From contig NZ_SOBN01000001.1 of assembly GCF_004365705.1 (NCBI RefSeq), forward strand, positions 2,000,555 through 2,064,554: a stretch of DNA of 64,000 nt, in the 5' to 3' direction. The translations under genes and the position numbers were made by a program. The DNA is from Streptomyces sp. 846.5 (GTDB lineage: Bacteria; Actinomycetota; Actinomycetes; Streptomycetales; Streptomycetaceae). Position 1 is the stretch's first letter; each line of letters starts with the position of its first letter. Under the pieces are notes generated by a model. The model did not search any database. It was not told the origin of the DNA and saw only the letters and a program-made list of their open reading frames with translations. Below are positions 50,349-60,994 of the stretch, piece after piece.

Positions 50349-51037
50349 ACCCGGCCCCGCGCCTGTCCGCCCGCGCCCTGGTCCGCCGTTTCGGCGGGGT
50401 GACCGCCCTGGACGAGGTCTCGCTCGACCTGCCGCCCGGCCGGATCACCGCCCTGACCGGCCACAACGGGGCCGGGAAGAGCACCCTGTTCCGCTGCCTC
50501 AGCGGCGCCGACCGCCCCGACAGCGGCCAGGTGCTGCTGGAAGGGCGCGACATCACCCACCTCCCCGAGTACACCCGCGCCCGGCTCGGCCTGGCCCGGA
50601 CCTTCCAGCAGATCGCCGTCTTCCCCGGCCTGACCGTCGCCGACAATCTGCGCGTCGGCGCCGAGCAGGCGGGCCGCCGGGGAGGGCTGGAAGCCGACTT
50701 CGCGGTCGCCCGCACCCTGCGGCTGCTCCGGCTGGAGCACCTCGCCGACCGGCACGCCGCCGGCCTGCCCACCGGCACCCTGCGATTGGTGGAGCTGGGC
50801 CGCGCGCTCAGCGCCGAACCGGGCGTCCTGCTGCTGGACGAGCCGGCGGCCGGCCTGGACCGGGCCGAGTCCGAGCGGCTGGCCGTGCTGCTCACCGCGT
50901 TGGCGGCGGACGGCCTGGCGGTCCTGCTGGTGGAGCACGACCGCGAACTGGTCGACCGGATCGCCGACCGGGTCCTCACTATGTCCGCCGGGCGGATCTT
51001 CCCGGCACTTTCGAACGGGTCCGCCGATGACGCTTGA
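50345..51037 (+). CDS. Branched-chain amino acid type ABC ATPase, LivG-like
   Basis: 230 aa; GTG start overlapping the permease stop by four bases. Walker A GHNGAGKST, Q-loop in RTFQQIAVFPGLTVADNL, Walker B VLLLDEPAAGL, H-loop VEHD. The ABC signature reads LPTGTLRLVELGRAL instead of LSGGQ, a notable change of the Gly-Gly pair. Probable ATPase half of the Liv-type importer, paired with the following gene. Confidence 0.88.
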   Translation: MNPAPRLSARALVRRFGGVTALDEVSLDLPPGRITALTGHNGAGKSTLFRCLSGADRPDSGQVLLEGRDITHLPEYTRARLGLARTFQQIAVFPGLTVADNLRVGAEQAGRRGGLEADFAVARTLRLLRLEHLADRHAAGLPTGTLRLVELGRALSAEPGVLLLDEPAAGLDRAESERLAVLLTALAADGLAVLLVEHDRELVDRIADRVLTMSAGRIFPALSNGSADDA

Positions 51038-51770
51038 GATCGCGCTCCTCGGCGCCCGGGTGCGCTACGGCCCGCTGGAAGCCCTGCACAGTATCGACCT
51101 GCCGGTCCCCCACGGCCGGCTGACCGTCCTGCTCGGCCGCAACGGCGCCGGACGCAGCACCGCGCTGCACGCCCTCGCCGGCGCCACCCCGCTCTCCGCC
51201 GGGCGGGTGCACTGGTACGGGGGCGCGTCCCGCGGGGCGGGCGCTGCCGTCGACATCACCGCGATGGGCGCCTACGCCCGCGCCCGGTTGGGACTCGCCC
51301 TGGTGCCGGCCGAAGGAGCGGTGTTCCCGTCGCTCACCGTCGACGACCATCTCTCCCGGCTGTCGGCGCCGGGGCGCGCCGCGGCGCTCGACCTCTTCCC
51401 CGAGCTGGGCCGGCTGCTCCCCCGCAGCGCCGGTACCCTCTCCGGCGGGGAGCAGCAGATGCTGGCGCTGGGCGTGGCGCTGTCCCGCCCGTACCGGCTG
51501 CTGATGCTGGACGAACCCGGGCGGGGGCTGGCCCCGGCCGTCCTGGAGCGGCTGCACGCCGCGCTCGCCGCAGCGGTGGCCTCCGGCCGCACCGTAGTCC
51601 TCGCCGAGCAGTCGTTGCCGACCGCGGCGACAGCGGTGGTCGACCTGGTCCATGTGCTGCACCGGGGCTCGGTGATCTTCTCCGGCGAGCCGGGGGAACC
51701 GGCGCTGGCCGGGATCACCGAAGCCGCAGCACCGTCCCCGCGTTCAGTCGGTTCGGATCCGGGCCGATGA
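51027..51770 (+). CDS. Branched-chain amino acid type ABC ATPase, LivF-like
   Basis: 247 aa, overlapping livG-like by 11 bases. Walker A GRNGAGRST (Arg for Lys is at the residue before Ser: GAGRST), signature LSGGEQQMLALGVAL, Walker B LLMLDEPGRGLAP, then LAEQSLPTA. The Walker A Lys to Arg change may reduce ATP hydrolysis; with the altered signature of the partner, the heterodimer may have one degenerate site. The last 56 bases overlap the end of the convergent Rpf gene. Confidence 0.87.
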   Translation: MTLEIALLGARVRYGPLEALHSIDLPVPHGRLTVLLGRNGAGRSTALHALAGATPLSAGRVHWYGGASRGAGAAVDITAMGAYARARLGLALVPAEGAVFPSLTVDDHLSRLSAPGRAAALDLFPELGRLLPRSAGTLSGGEQQMLALGVALSRPYRLLMLDEPGRGLAPAVLERLHAALAAAVASGRTVVLAEQSLPTAATAVVDLVHVLHRGSVIFSGEPGEPALAGITEAAAPSPRSVGSDPGR

Positions 51771-52551
51771 CGCTGCGGTTCAGCTGGTACAGCGCGGGCC
51801 AGCCGCCTGCGACACCGTAACGGGTGGCGATCCCCGCCAGGCTGTCACCGGCCTTGACGGTGTATCGGGCGGGACGGGGGGTGGGCGCGGCGGCGGGACC
51901 GGGCGTGGGGGCGGGAGTGGGCGTCGGCGTGGGGGTAGGCGTCAGTGTCGGCCACGGCTTCGGCGTCAGCATCGGCCTGGGTTTCGGACCGGGCTTGTAC
52001 GTCGGCCCAGCCGTCGGCTTGGGCTTCGGACCGGGCGTCGGCGTCGGCTTAGGTTTCGGCCCCGGCGTATGCGTCGGCCCAGCCGTCGGCTCGGGCGTCG
52101 GCGTCGGCCGGGGTTTCGGCCCCGGCGTCGGCCCAGGCTTCGGCGTCGGCCGGGGCGTCGGCTGGGGCGTCGGGCTCGGTCCCGGCGTGGGCTTCAGTAG
52201 CCCCAACTCTCGGGCGCACGAGGGCCACGCCTCCCACCCCTGCCAGCTGAGGATCTTCTCGGCCACCCTGATCTGCTGCCGCTTGGTCGCCTGGTCCGGC
52301 CGGGCCGCATACGCCCGGCCGCCAGCCTCGCGCCAGGTCTCCAGCGAGATCTGGACGCCCCCGTAGTAGCCGTTGCCGGTGTTGGTGTGCCAGTTCCCGC
52401 TGCTCTCGCAGGCGGCGAGCGCATCCCAGACGGCGGTGGTCACCCGGGCCGGCGCAGGCCCGATCGCCGCGCCGCTCCCGTCCGGTCTGGGCAGCGCCCA
52501 GAGCAGCAGCGTCGCTGTCGCCACCGTCAGCACATGTCTGCGTATGCCCAC
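51715..52551 (-). CDS. Resuscitation-promoting factor-like transglycosylase with Pro/Thr spacer and LysM
   Basis: 278 aa from a GTG. Signal peptide, then an Rpf domain (about 38-120; WDALAACESSGNWHTNTGNGY with the catalytic Glu of ACESSGNW), then about 100 residues of TPGPKPKPTP-type repeats, and a C-terminal LysM (YTVKAGDSLAGIATRYG, about 228-278). Rpf domains cleave peptidoglycan glycan strands and help spores or dormant cells resume growth; LysM binds the wall, the spacer spans it. The 3' end overlaps the ABC ATPase gene. Confidence 0.88.
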   Translation of the reverse strand: MGIRRHVLTVATATLLLWALPRPDGSGAAIGPAPARVTTAVWDALAACESSGNWHTNTGNGYYGGVQISLETWREAGGRAYAARPDQATKRQQIRVAEKILSWQGWEAWPSCARELGLLKPTPGPSPTPQPTPRPTPKPGPTPGPKPRPTPTPEPTAGPTHTPGPKPKPTPTPGPKPKPTAGPTYKPGPKPRPMLTPKPWPTLTPTPTPTPTPAPTPGPAAAPTPRPARYTVKAGDSLAGIATRYGVAGGWPALYQLNRSVIGPDPNRLNAGTVLRLR

Positions 52552-52645
52552 GGCGGATGACGCTACGTCCGATCAACACACCATCTGATGACCCAACAGC
52601 TCGGCGCGCCGTAGCCTCACCCGGTCGGCGGCAGGAGACGCCGAA

Positions 52646-52674
52646 GGCGTGGCACCCCGTGCGGGGGCCACGCC
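52646..52674 (-). terminator. Hairpin downstream of the second Rpf gene
   Basis: GGCGTGGC and GCCACGCC with an inner CCCC/GGGG pairing form a strong stem 25 bases after the stop at 52699. Confidence 0.6.
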
Positions 52675-52698
52675 GTTCGGTTCGAGCAGAGGCGGACG

Positions 52699-53724
<1,026 letters not shown>

Positions 53725-54001
53725 TTACCGGAAGTATCGATCATCGAAAGCCAGGCGATTGGCACCGATTGGGTCGATATGCGCAAGATCGACAAAGTAT
53801 TCCGTGGGGTGCGCCACACAGCCGACTGAGTGAACTGACCCACATTATCGACCGAGGGTCACCGCTGACCTGCAGGGAGTGAAATTTCGACCGGCCGTTC
53901 CCGTGCCCGAGCACCCTCAACCGTGACCTGGCGCACACCCGGTCCGTTTGTCATCACGGCTGGGGCAGCACCGCGCCGCCCCTGTGACCCAAGGAGTGTT
54001 C

Positions 54002-54937
54002 GTGCCGCGTTTGATCGACGTCAGCGACGAGGTCCGTGCCGAGATCGGCGACGACGAGGCGGACCGCCTGCTCACCGGAGTCACCGCCCCGGACCGATAC
54101 GACTGCACCTCATGCCGGGCTCCGGGCGATGTCACGGTGGAGCCGACGGCGACCGTGCTCTTCGTCGGCGAGGAGACCGCCGTCCTCGCCTTCGCCCATT
54201 CCCGCTGCATCCCCTCCCAGGTGGTACCGGTCGCCGAGGAGCAGCTGCTCGGCGCGGTCCGCAGCATCGGCCAGGCGGCCGGCGGCGCGGCCCCCGGAAC
54301 GCCCGGGCAGTCCCCGTACCCCTACCCGACAGAGTTCCAGCCGGAGTTCCCGAGCGAGTTCCAGCCCGCGTTCCCGCCCGCGGCACAGCCGCAGCAGCCC
54401 CAGGCCGCCGCGCCCTTCCCGACCGGCGTCCCCGCGCCCCGGCAGCAGGACGCCGCCGTCCTCGGCGTCACCTGCGGGCTGGTCCTCAGCCAGGAGGGCC
54501 CGTACGCCGGGGTCCCCCGGGCCGCGCTGGTGGTGGAGCCCACCGGGCCGGTCGGCCGTCCCGGCGACGAGTCGGGCGTGGACCATTTCGCCGAGATGCT
54601 GCTCGACCACGGCTTCGGACCGGTCGCCGACGTCGAGCAGGGACCGGTGTCGCTGCCGGGCTGGTCGGTGCTGATGGCGATGGGACAGCTGCACGCGATC
54701 CTGCAGCCGGCCCCGCAGGGCGGCGGCACCATCGCCTGGTGGCAGGCGCATGTGCCGCTCCAGGTCACCGAGGCCTGGCGGACCGCCGCCACCCAGCAGG
54801 GCGAGGTGCTGATGTACGCGGCCCCGGCCGGGAGCGTGGGCCGGCAGCCCCGGGAGGACCTGCTGCGGCAAGCCATGGACGAGGCGGCCCGGCGCGGGCT
54901 GCTGATCGGCGCGGTGCTGCCGCTGGCCGGGACCTGA
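54002..54937 (+). CDS. Hypothetical actinobacterial protein with Pro/Gln-rich linker
   Basis: 311 aa from the GTG at 54002, with AAGGAG five bases upstream, favoured over the longer frame. N-terminal domain (about 1-100): VPRLIDVSDEVRAEIGDDEA, CTSCRAPGDVTVEPTATVLF, with a CxxC pair. A Pro/Gln/Phe-rich linker (about 115-165) separates a C-terminal domain containing HFAEMLLDHGFGPVADVEQG. No signal peptide. Family not recognised by function; conserved-looking Streptomyces protein. Confidence 0.65.
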   Translation: MPRLIDVSDEVRAEIGDDEADRLLTGVTAPDRYDCTSCRAPGDVTVEPTATVLFVGEETAVLAFAHSRCIPSQVVPVAEEQLLGAVRSIGQAAGGAAPGTPGQSPYPYPTEFQPEFPSEFQPAFPPAAQPQQPQAAAPFPTGVPAPRQQDAAVLGVTCGLVLSQEGPYAGVPRAALVVEPTGPVGRPGDESGVDHFAEMLLDHGFGPVADVEQGPVSLPGWSVLMAMGQLHAILQPAPQGGGTIAWWQAHVPLQVTEAWRTAATQQGEVLMYAAPAGSVGRQPREDLLRQAMDEAARRGLLIGAVLPLAGT

Positions 54938-55002
54938 GCCCCACGGCCCAGCTGTCGGCCGCCGCCCCGCATCCCACGGGGCGTCCGGTCGTTGGCCATG
55001 AC

Positions 55003-55305
55003 GTGCAGACTTCTCGCTCCTTCCCTCCGCCGCGCTGGGCCACCGGCCATGTGCCGCCGAGCGCCCCGCTGATGCCCTCCCCGCGTTCGCACGAGGCCGA
55101 GCCGGCCTCCAGCACGCCCATCTACGACGCGCTGTACTCGGAGTTCCGGCGGCTCTTCCGGGCCCTGCCGGGGGACCGCTCCGGGGAGGAGGAGCTGCGT
55201 TTCACCGGCTTCGGCCACTACTACGCGGGCAGCCACGAGTACGCGACGCAGGGCGGGATGGGCCGCCACCGCAGCTACCTCTCGCTGCCGCCGGGCCGCA
55301 GCTGA
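55003..55305 (+). CDS. Small conserved Streptomyces-type protein
   Basis: 100 aa from a GTG at 55003 (an ATG at 55072 is also possible). The core STPIYDALYSEFRRLFRALP and GDRSGEEELRFTGFGHYYAG reads like small uncharacterised Streptomyces proteins that share the TPIYD-x-L-x-x-EFRRxFRALPGDRSGEE pattern. Polar, no membrane segment. Function unknown. It ends shortly before a strong bidirectional terminator. Confidence 0.5.
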   Translation: MQTSRSFPPPRWATGHVPPSAPLMPSPRSHEAEPASSTPIYDALYSEFRRLFRALPGDRSGEEELRFTGFGHYYAGSHEYATQGGMGRHRSYLSLPPGRS

Positions 55306-55336
55306 CCGAACTGCCGCCCGACCGGACCAAATGCGA

Positions 55337-55369
55337 AGGGGCCCCGTGCGGCAAGCGCACGAGGCCCCT
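55337..55369. terminator. Bidirectional terminator between convergent genes
   Basis: AGGGGCC-CCGTGCG and its complement flank a GCAA loop with one mismatch; it serves the small gene on the plus strand and der on the minus strand. Confidence 0.7.
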
Positions 55370-55380
55370 CGGTGACATCC

Positions 55381-56838
55381 CTACTTCTTGCGCCCGCGCT
55401 TCTCCCGCACCCGCACGCTGATCGAGATCGGCGTGCCGACAAAGCCGAACTCCTCACGCAGCCGGCGCTCGACGAAGCGCCGGTAGCCGGCCTCGATGAA
55501 GCCCGAGGCGAAGAGCACGAACCGCGGCGGCTTGGCGCCGGCCTGGGTGCCGAACAGGATGCGGGGCTGCTTGCCTCCGCGCACCGGGTGCGGATGCGCG
55601 GCGACGAGCTCGCCGAGGAAGGCGTTGAGCCGCGCCGTGGGGATCCGGGTCTCCCAGCCCTCCAGCGCCGTCTCGATGGCCGGGACCAGCTTCTCCATGT
55701 GCCGGCCGGTCAGCGCGGAGACGTTCACCCGGGGCGCCCACTGGACCTGGACCAGGTCCTGCTCGATCTCCCGCTCCAGGTAGTAGCGGCGCTCCTCGTC
55801 GAGCTGGTCCCACTTGTTGTAGGCGACGACGACCGCGCGGCCCGACTCCACGGCCATCGAGATGATCCGGGTGTCCTGCTCGGCCAGGGTCTCGCTGGCG
55901 TCGATGAGGACGACCGCGACCTCGGCCTTCTCCAGCGCGGCCGAGGTGCGCAGCGAGGCGTAGAAGTCGGCGCCGGCCGTCTGGTGCACCCGGCGGCGGA
56001 TGCCGGCGGTGTCGATGAACTTCCAGGTCTTGCCGCCGAGTTCGATCAGCTCGTCGACCGGGTCGCGGGTGGTGCCGGCCACCTCGTTGACGACGACCCG
56101 GTCCTCCTTGGCGACCTTGTTCAGCAGGCTGGACTTGCCCACGTTGGGCCGGCCGATCAGCGCGACCCGGCGCGGGCCGCCGAGCGGCTCGCCGCCGAAG
56201 GTCTGCTCCGGTGCGGGCGGCAGCTTGTCCAGGATGGCGTCGAGCAGGTCGCCGGAGCCGCGGCCGTGCAGCGCCGAGACCGCGTACGGCTCACCGAGGC
56301 CGAGCGACCACAGCATCGCGGCGTCGGCCTCGCCGGAGAGCCCGTCCACCTTGTTGGCGCACAGCACCACCGGCTTGCCGGACCGGCGGATCAGCTTGAC
56401 CAGCGCCTCGTCGGTGTCGGTCGCGCCGACGGTGGCGTCCACCACGAACAGCACCGCGTCGGAGTTCTCGATCCCCAGCTCAGCCTGTGCGGCGACCATC
56501 GCGTCCAGGCCGAAGACGTCGATCTCCCAGCCGCCGGTGTCGACCAGCCGGAAGCGGCGGCCGTTCCAGGTCGCCTCGTAGTGGACCCGGTCCCGGGTGA
56601 CGCCCGGCTTGTCCTCGACGACCGCCTCGCGGCGGCCGATGATGCGGTTGACCAGGGTCGACTTGCCGACGTTGGGTCGGCCGACGACAGCCAGCACCGG
56701 CAGCGGGCCGGCCTGCGCCAGGTCGCCGATCTCCTCGGCGTCGAAGCCCTCTTCTGCGGCGAGTGCCATGAACTCGGCGTAGTCCGCCGGATCCAGCTCG
56801 CCGTTGCCGGCGTTGCTGCCGACGATCTCGTTGCTCAT
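55381..56838 (-). CDS. der: Ribosome biogenesis GTPase Der (EngA)
   Basis: 485 aa from the ATG at 56838; the longer frame upstream lies in cmk. Two tandem GTPase domains: first GRPNVGKST (about 54-62), DTGGWE and NKVDG; second GRPNVGKSS (about 227-235), DTAGIR and YNKWD. C-terminal KH-like domain and a basic tail ending REKRGRKK. Der assists 50S subunit assembly. An acidic N-terminal extension (about 1-48) is usual in actinobacteria. The cmk gene lies just upstream. Confidence 0.95.
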   Translation of the reverse strand: MSNEIVGSNAGNGELDPADYAEFMALAAEEGFDAEEIGDLAQAGPLPVLAVVGRPNVGKSTLVNRIIGRREAVVEDKPGVTRDRVHYEATWNGRRFRLVDTGGWEIDVFGLDAMVAAQAELGIENSDAVLFVVDATVGATDTDEALVKLIRRSGKPVVLCANKVDGLSGEADAAMLWSLGLGEPYAVSALHGRGSGDLLDAILDKLPPAPEQTFGGEPLGGPRRVALIGRPNVGKSSLLNKVAKEDRVVVNEVAGTTRDPVDELIELGGKTWKFIDTAGIRRRVHQTAGADFYASLRTSAALEKAEVAVVLIDASETLAEQDTRIISMAVESGRAVVVAYNKWDQLDEERRYYLEREIEQDLVQVQWAPRVNVSALTGRHMEKLVPAIETALEGWETRIPTARLNAFLGELVAAHPHPVRGGKQPRILFGTQAGAKPPRFVLFASGFIEAGYRRFVERRLREEFGFVGTPISISVRVREKRGRKK

Positions 56839-56923
56839 GGTGCGGTGCCAACTCTCGTTCGTCAGACGCCCGGGAGGGGCGCGCAGTACTTCGGGAAATG
56901 CGGGGGCCGGGCCGGGTGCGGCG

Positions 56924-57649
56924 CTAGGCCCGGACGGTTCGGGCGCGCTGGGCCACCAGACCCATGATGTGGCTGATGACCTCTTCGGGGCCCATCTCGC
57001 TGGTGTCGACCTCGATCGCGTCGTCGGCCTTGGCCAGCGGCGAGGTGGCCCGCCCGGAGTCGGCGGCGTCGCGGCGCTCGATGTCCGCGAGGATCTCCGC
57101 CACACCGGCCGGGTCGGCCACCCCCAGCTGCGCGGCCCTGCGGGTGGCGCGGGTGGTGGCGGAGGCGGTGAGGAAGACCTTGAGGTCCGCCTCCGGGAAG
57201 ACCACGGTGCCCATGTCGCGGCCCTCGGCGACGATCCCGCGCGGGGCGGCGGCGGCCGAGCCGCGCTGCAGGTCGACCAGCCGGGTGCGCACCTCGGGGA
57301 CGGCCGAGACGGCCGAGACGGCGGCGGTGACCTCGGGGCCGCGGATCGGCCCGGAGACGTCCACCCCGTCGACGGTGATCGTCGGCCCGTCGGCGTCCGT
57401 GCCGGAGAGGATCACCGGCTTGGCCGAGGCGTTCGCCACCGCCTCGGCGTCGTCGACGTCCACGCCGTTCTGCAGCAGCCAGTAGGTCATCGCCCGGTAC
57501 ATCGCGCCGGTGTCGAGGAAGCTGAGGCCGAGCCTGCCGGCGATCTCGCGGGAGACGGTGGACTTACCGGTGCCGGCCGGGCCGTCGAGGACGACGATCA
57601 CCGGGGCACCCGAACGGTCGGCGCCGCTCGGCGCAGTGTGGTGGGCCAC
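56924..57649 (-). CDS. cmk: Cytidylate kinase
   Basis: 241 aa. P-loop [20 protein letters not shown] (about 22-41), then [17 protein letters not shown] (CMP-binding region) and [20 protein letters not shown] (RDMGT/V motif). Phosphorylates CMP and dCMP with ATP. Conserved neighbour of der in actinobacteria; tyrA lies 49 bases upstream on the same strand. Confidence 0.95.
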   Translation of the reverse strand: MAHHTAPSGADRSGAPVIVVLDGPAGTGKSTVSREIAGRLGLSFLDTGAMYRAMTYWLLQNGVDVDDAEAVANASAKPVILSGTDADGPTITVDGVDVSGPIRGPEVTAAVSAVSAVPEVRTRLVDLQRGSAAAAPRGIVAEGRDMGTVVFPEADLKVFLTASATTRATRRAAQLGVADPAGVAEILADIERRDAADSGRATSPLAKADDAIEVDTSEMGPEEVISHIMGLVAQRARTVRA

Positions 57650-57698
57650 GGTGAAAGGTCCTCATTCTTCTCGATGCCGCCGGGGGTCTCCCTCAAGG

Positions 57699-58790
57699 TT
57701 ACCGGTCCGCGCGCACCTGCCAGCCCCGCTCCTGCAGCGCCTCGGTCAACCTGCCCACCGCGGAGGGCGCGACCATCAGCTGCACCAGCCCGACCTGCCG
57801 TCCGGTGGAGTGCTCGATCAGCACGTCCTCGATGTTGACCCCGACCCGCCCGGCCTCGGCGAACAGTCGCGCCAGCTCGCCCGGCTGGTCGCCGATGGCG
57901 ACCACGACCGTCTCGTACCGGGTGGGCGGCGCGCCGTGCTTGCCCGGGATCCGGGCCCGCCCCGCGTTGCCACGGCGCAGCACGTCCTCGACGGCGCTCG
58001 CGCCCTCCTCGCGCTTGGCCTCGTCCGAGGCCTGCAGCGCCCGCAGCCCGGCGACCGCTCCGCCGAGGTCGGCGGCCAGCTCCTCCAGGACGTCGGCGAC
58101 CATCCCGGCGTTGGCGCTGAGGATCTCCACCCACATCAGCGGATTGGATCCGGCGATCCGGGTGGTGTCCCTGATCCCGGGGCCGGCCAGCCGGACCGCG
58201 TTCTCCTCGGCGTGCTCCAGCCGCGCCGCGACCAGGCTGGCCAGCAGCTGCGGGGTGTGCGAGACCAGGGCGACGGCCCGGTCGTGCGCGGCGGCGTCCA
58301 TCACCACCGGGACGGCCCCGCACAGCGCCACCAGCTCCAGCGCCGCGTTGAGGGTGTCGGTGTCGGTCTCCGGGGTCGGCGTCAGCACCCAGGTCCGGCC
58401 CTCGAACAGATCGGCCCGCGCGGCCAGCGGCCCGGTCCGCTCGGCCCCGGCCATCGGGTGGCTGCCGATGTAGTGGACGGTGTCGCAGCCCAGCGCGGCG
58501 ATGTCCCGGCGCGGTCCCGCCTTCACGCTGGCAACGTCGGTGTACCAGCGGGCCAGGTTCTGCCGCTGGCAGTCGGCCAGCACCGGGGCGATCATCGCCG
58601 GCGGCACCGCGATGACCGCCAGGTCCACCGGCCCCTCCGGCTCCTCCACCGTCCCCGCCCCCAGCGACGCCGCGGTACGGGCCGCGTCGGGGTCGGCGTC
58701 CCGCAGGTGCACCGCTATCCCGCGGGCGCTCAGCGCGAGCGCGGCGGAGGTACCGATCAGTCCGGTGCCGATCACGGCGGCGGTGCGCAT
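57699..58790 (-). CDS. tyrA: Prephenate dehydrogenase
   Basis: 363 aa. N-terminal NAD-binding motif VIGTGLIGTSAALAL (about 5-19), prephenate dehydrogenase core (YIGSHPMAGAERTGP, with the substrate His, at about 113; GPGIRDTTRIAGSNPLMW), and a C-terminal ACT-like domain (about 290-363; GELARLFAEAGRVGVNIEDV). Converts prephenate to 4-hydroxyphenylpyruvate for tyrosine synthesis. Probable operon tyrA-cmk-der. Confidence 0.93.
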   Translation of the reverse strand: MRTAAVIGTGLIGTSAALALSARGIAVHLRDADPDAARTAASLGAGTVEEPEGPVDLAVIAVPPAMIAPVLADCQRQNLARWYTDVASVKAGPRRDIAALGCDTVHYIGSHPMAGAERTGPLAARADLFEGRTWVLTPTPETDTDTLNAALELVALCGAVPVVMDAAAHDRAVALVSHTPQLLASLVAARLEHAEENAVRLAGPGIRDTTRIAGSNPLMWVEILSANAGMVADVLEELAADLGGAVAGLRALQASDEAKREEGASAVEDVLRRGNAGRARIPGKHGAPPTRYETVVVAIGDQPGELARLFAEAGRVGVNIEDVLIEHSTGRQVGLVQLMVAPSAVGRLTEALQERGWQVRADR

Positions 58791-59020
58791 GGCGGGGTAC
58801 GTCCTCGGGTGGTGGAAGAGAAGAGGCGAGCCCCATGATTCCGTATCGCCGGGCCGCCCAGCGACTCCGTTCCGGCGCGTGCGGCCCGGGTCGGAGGCGC
58901 AGACCGACCCGGGCCGCCGGGCCGAGGGGACACCACAGGACGGTACGGGCGCTGCCGGCGCGCTGCCCCGGCGCCACGTCCTGCCGGGTCAGCCCAGTCC
59001 GGCCGCCCGCCACCCCGTGC

Positions 59021-60136
59021 TCACAGCAGGCGCAGCTCACGTGACGTCAGATTGAGGCGCTCGCCCCCGGTCTCCGTGCAGACCGCGATGTCCTCGATCC
59101 GGGCGCCGTGCAGCCCCGGGAGGTAGATGCCGGGTTCGACGGAGAAGGCCATGCCCGGCTCCAGCGGCCGGGCCGAGCCGGAGACGATGTAGGGCTCCTC
59201 GTGGGTCTCCAGGCCGATCCCGTGGCCGGTCCGGTGGATGAACCGTTCCCCGTACCCGGCCTCGGCGATGATCTCCCGGCCCACCGCGTCCAGCCGCTCG
59301 GCGGTGATCCCGGGACGGATCGACTCGCACTGCGCGGTCTGCGCCGCCAGCAGCACCTCGAAGGCCCGGAGGTAGTCCGCGGGCGCCTCGCCGACGCAGT
59401 AGTTGCGGGTCGAGTCGGAGCAGTAGCCCGAGGGCATGGTGCCGCCGATGTCGACCACCACCGGCTCACCGGCCCGGATCACCCGGTCGGACAGCTCATG
59501 GTGCGGGCTGGCGCCGTTGGGTCCCGAGGCGACGATCACGAAGTCGACCGTCTCGTGGCCGGCCGCGATCATGGCGTCGGCGATGTCCCTGCCGACCTCG
59601 CGTTCGGTCCGTCCGGGGCGCAGCCAGTCCCCCACCGCCCGGTGCACCGCGTCGATCGCCGCACCGGCCGCCCGCAGCGCCCGGATCTCGGCCGCGGACT
59701 TCCGCATCCGCAGCGCCCCGAGCACCTCACCGGCCAGCGCCTGCTCCGCCCCGGGCAGCGCAGCTCGCAGCGCCAGCGCCTTCTCGGCCCACATCCGGTT
59801 GTCCACCGCGACCCTGCGCGCGGATCCGCCGATCCGCTTCGCGATCAGCTCGTAGGGGTCCTCGGTCTCGCGCCAGCCGACGATCTCCAGGTCCAGGTCC
59901 CCGGCCGGGGAGGCCTCAGCGGCGGGCTGCTCCAGCAGCGGCACGACCAGGAACGGCTCCCCGCTCGCCGGCGCCACCAGACAGGTCAGCCGTTCCAGCG
60001 GCAGCGCCTGGTACCCGGTCAGATACCGCAGGTCGGGTCCGGGCGAGACCAGCAGGGCGTCCAGACCGGCCTCGGCGGCGGCCTTCTGCGCGCGGACGAT
60101 CCTGTCAACGGGGTACAGCTCAGCGTCATGGGCCAT
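59021..60136 (-). CDS. M24 family Xaa-Pro aminopeptidase/dipeptidase-like
   Basis: 371 aa. N-terminal creatinase-like domain (about 1-130; QKAAAEAGLDALLVSPGPDL) and C-terminal pita-bread catalytic domain. The five metal ligands are visible: Asp in VVVDIGG, Asp in CSDSTRN, His in GHGIGLETHE, Glu in SVEPGIY, Glu in ARIEDI. A two-metal peptidase of the PepQ/PepP group, cytosolic. Single gene. Confidence 0.9.
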   Translation of the reverse strand: MAHDAELYPVDRIVRAQKAAAEAGLDALLVSPGPDLRYLTGYQALPLERLTCLVAPASGEPFLVVPLLEQPAAEASPAGDLDLEIVGWRETEDPYELIAKRIGGSARRVAVDNRMWAEKALALRAALPGAEQALAGEVLGALRMRKSAAEIRALRAAGAAIDAVHRAVGDWLRPGRTEREVGRDIADAMIAAGHETVDFVIVASGPNGASPHHELSDRVIRAGEPVVVDIGGTMPSGYCSDSTRNYCVGEAPADYLRAFEVLLAAQTAQCESIRPGITAERLDAVGREIIAEAGYGERFIHRTGHGIGLETHEEPYIVSGSARPLEPGMAFSVEPGIYLPGLHGARIEDIAVCTETGGERLNLTSRELRLL

Positions 60137-60222
60137 GCGGCCCAGTCCACCATGCGGTCGAGTCCGCTGCCAGTCTGCGCAAGGGGTGATCCGGAGCGGC
60201 GGGGATCGGGTAGAAAGAAGAG

Positions 60223-60585
60223 ATGATTCTGCACCTGACGACGCTCGACGGCTGGCTGGCGCACCCCGACCGCCCCTACGCCACTGCCTCGCTGGCGTTG
60301 GAGGGCTTCATCCACTGTTCGCCCGACGAGAAGTCGGTGCTGGCGGTGGCCAACGACCGCTTCGCCCGGACCCAGGGACCGCTGATGGTCCTGCTGATCG
60401 ACGAGGACGCCCTGGACTCCCCGGTCCGCTGGGAGGCGGCGGCCCCCGCGCCGCCGCCCGGCACCCCGGGCACCACGCTCTTCCCCCACATCTACGGCCC
60501 GGTCAACCGCTCGGCGGTGGCCGGGATGCTGGAGGTCGAGCGCGACGCCACGGGCCGCTGGGCGACCTTCGCCGCCTGGAGCTAG
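60223..60585 (+). CDS. DUF952 domain-containing protein
   Basis: 120 aa; AAGAAGAG lies just before the ATG. MILHLTTLDGWLA, EGFIHCSPDEKSVLAVAND and LFPHIYGPVNRSAVAGMLEV are the hallmarks of DUF952, small cytosolic proteins with an ADP-ribosyltransferase-related fold and no settled reaction. Usual length. Divergent from the peptidase gene. Confidence 0.88.
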   Translation: MILHLTTLDGWLAHPDRPYATASLALEGFIHCSPDEKSVLAVANDRFARTQGPLMVLLIDEDALDSPVRWEAAAPAPPPGTPGTTLFPHIYGPVNRSAVAGMLEVERDATGRWATFAAWS

Positions 60586-60596
60586 GCGTTGAGGGG

Positions 60597-60917
60597 CTAG
60601 GCCGCTTCAGGTTCGAAGATGTGGATCGCCTCCGTCTCCCGCCCGTAGAGGATCACGCGGGCCGGCGGCAGCTTTCCCTCCCGTACGAAGTGGGCGTGGA
60701 TCTCGGCGAAGGCCCCGGAGAGCCCCGTCACCATCTCGGCGCTCGGCGGAGCGGTGGGAAGCCAGTGCACGGACAACTGCCACCGGCGACCGGTGTCGTT
60801 GTCGCGCGGCGCCGTCGGCTCGGCCTCCAGACCCACCGCGTCCAGGATGTTCAGCAGTGCGTTCATGTCGGCTCCGTCGATGCGGACGAAGTTCTCTTCC
60901 ACCAAGATCTCTGCCAT
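60597..60917 (-). CDS. Small hypothetical protein
   Basis: 106 aa from the ATG at 60917 with GGAG six bases upstream; the much longer frame is antisense read-through over the transporter gene. Sequence: VEENFVRIDGADMNALLNIL then a beta-rich part (WQLSVHWLP) and a helical GLSGAFAEIHAHFVREG. Function unknown. Confidence 0.6.
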   Translation of the reverse strand: MAEILVEENFVRIDGADMNALLNILDAVGLEAEPTAPRDNDTGRRWQLSVHWLPTAPPSAEMVTGLSGAFAEIHAHFVREGKLPPARVILYGRETEAIHIFEPEAA

Positions 60918-60994
60918 GCCCGCTCCATACCCGTTGCCCCGATGGCGAATCCGCCTGGACGGGGCCGACCGTTCCGGTGCGGATTGACGGAGCG

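Noticed and set aside
51824-52366. Plus-strand frame with VGxGxGxGVGVG repeats
   Set aside because: It is the reverse reading of the Pro/Thr/Lys repeat spacer of the Rpf protein, not a silk-like or elastin-like gene.
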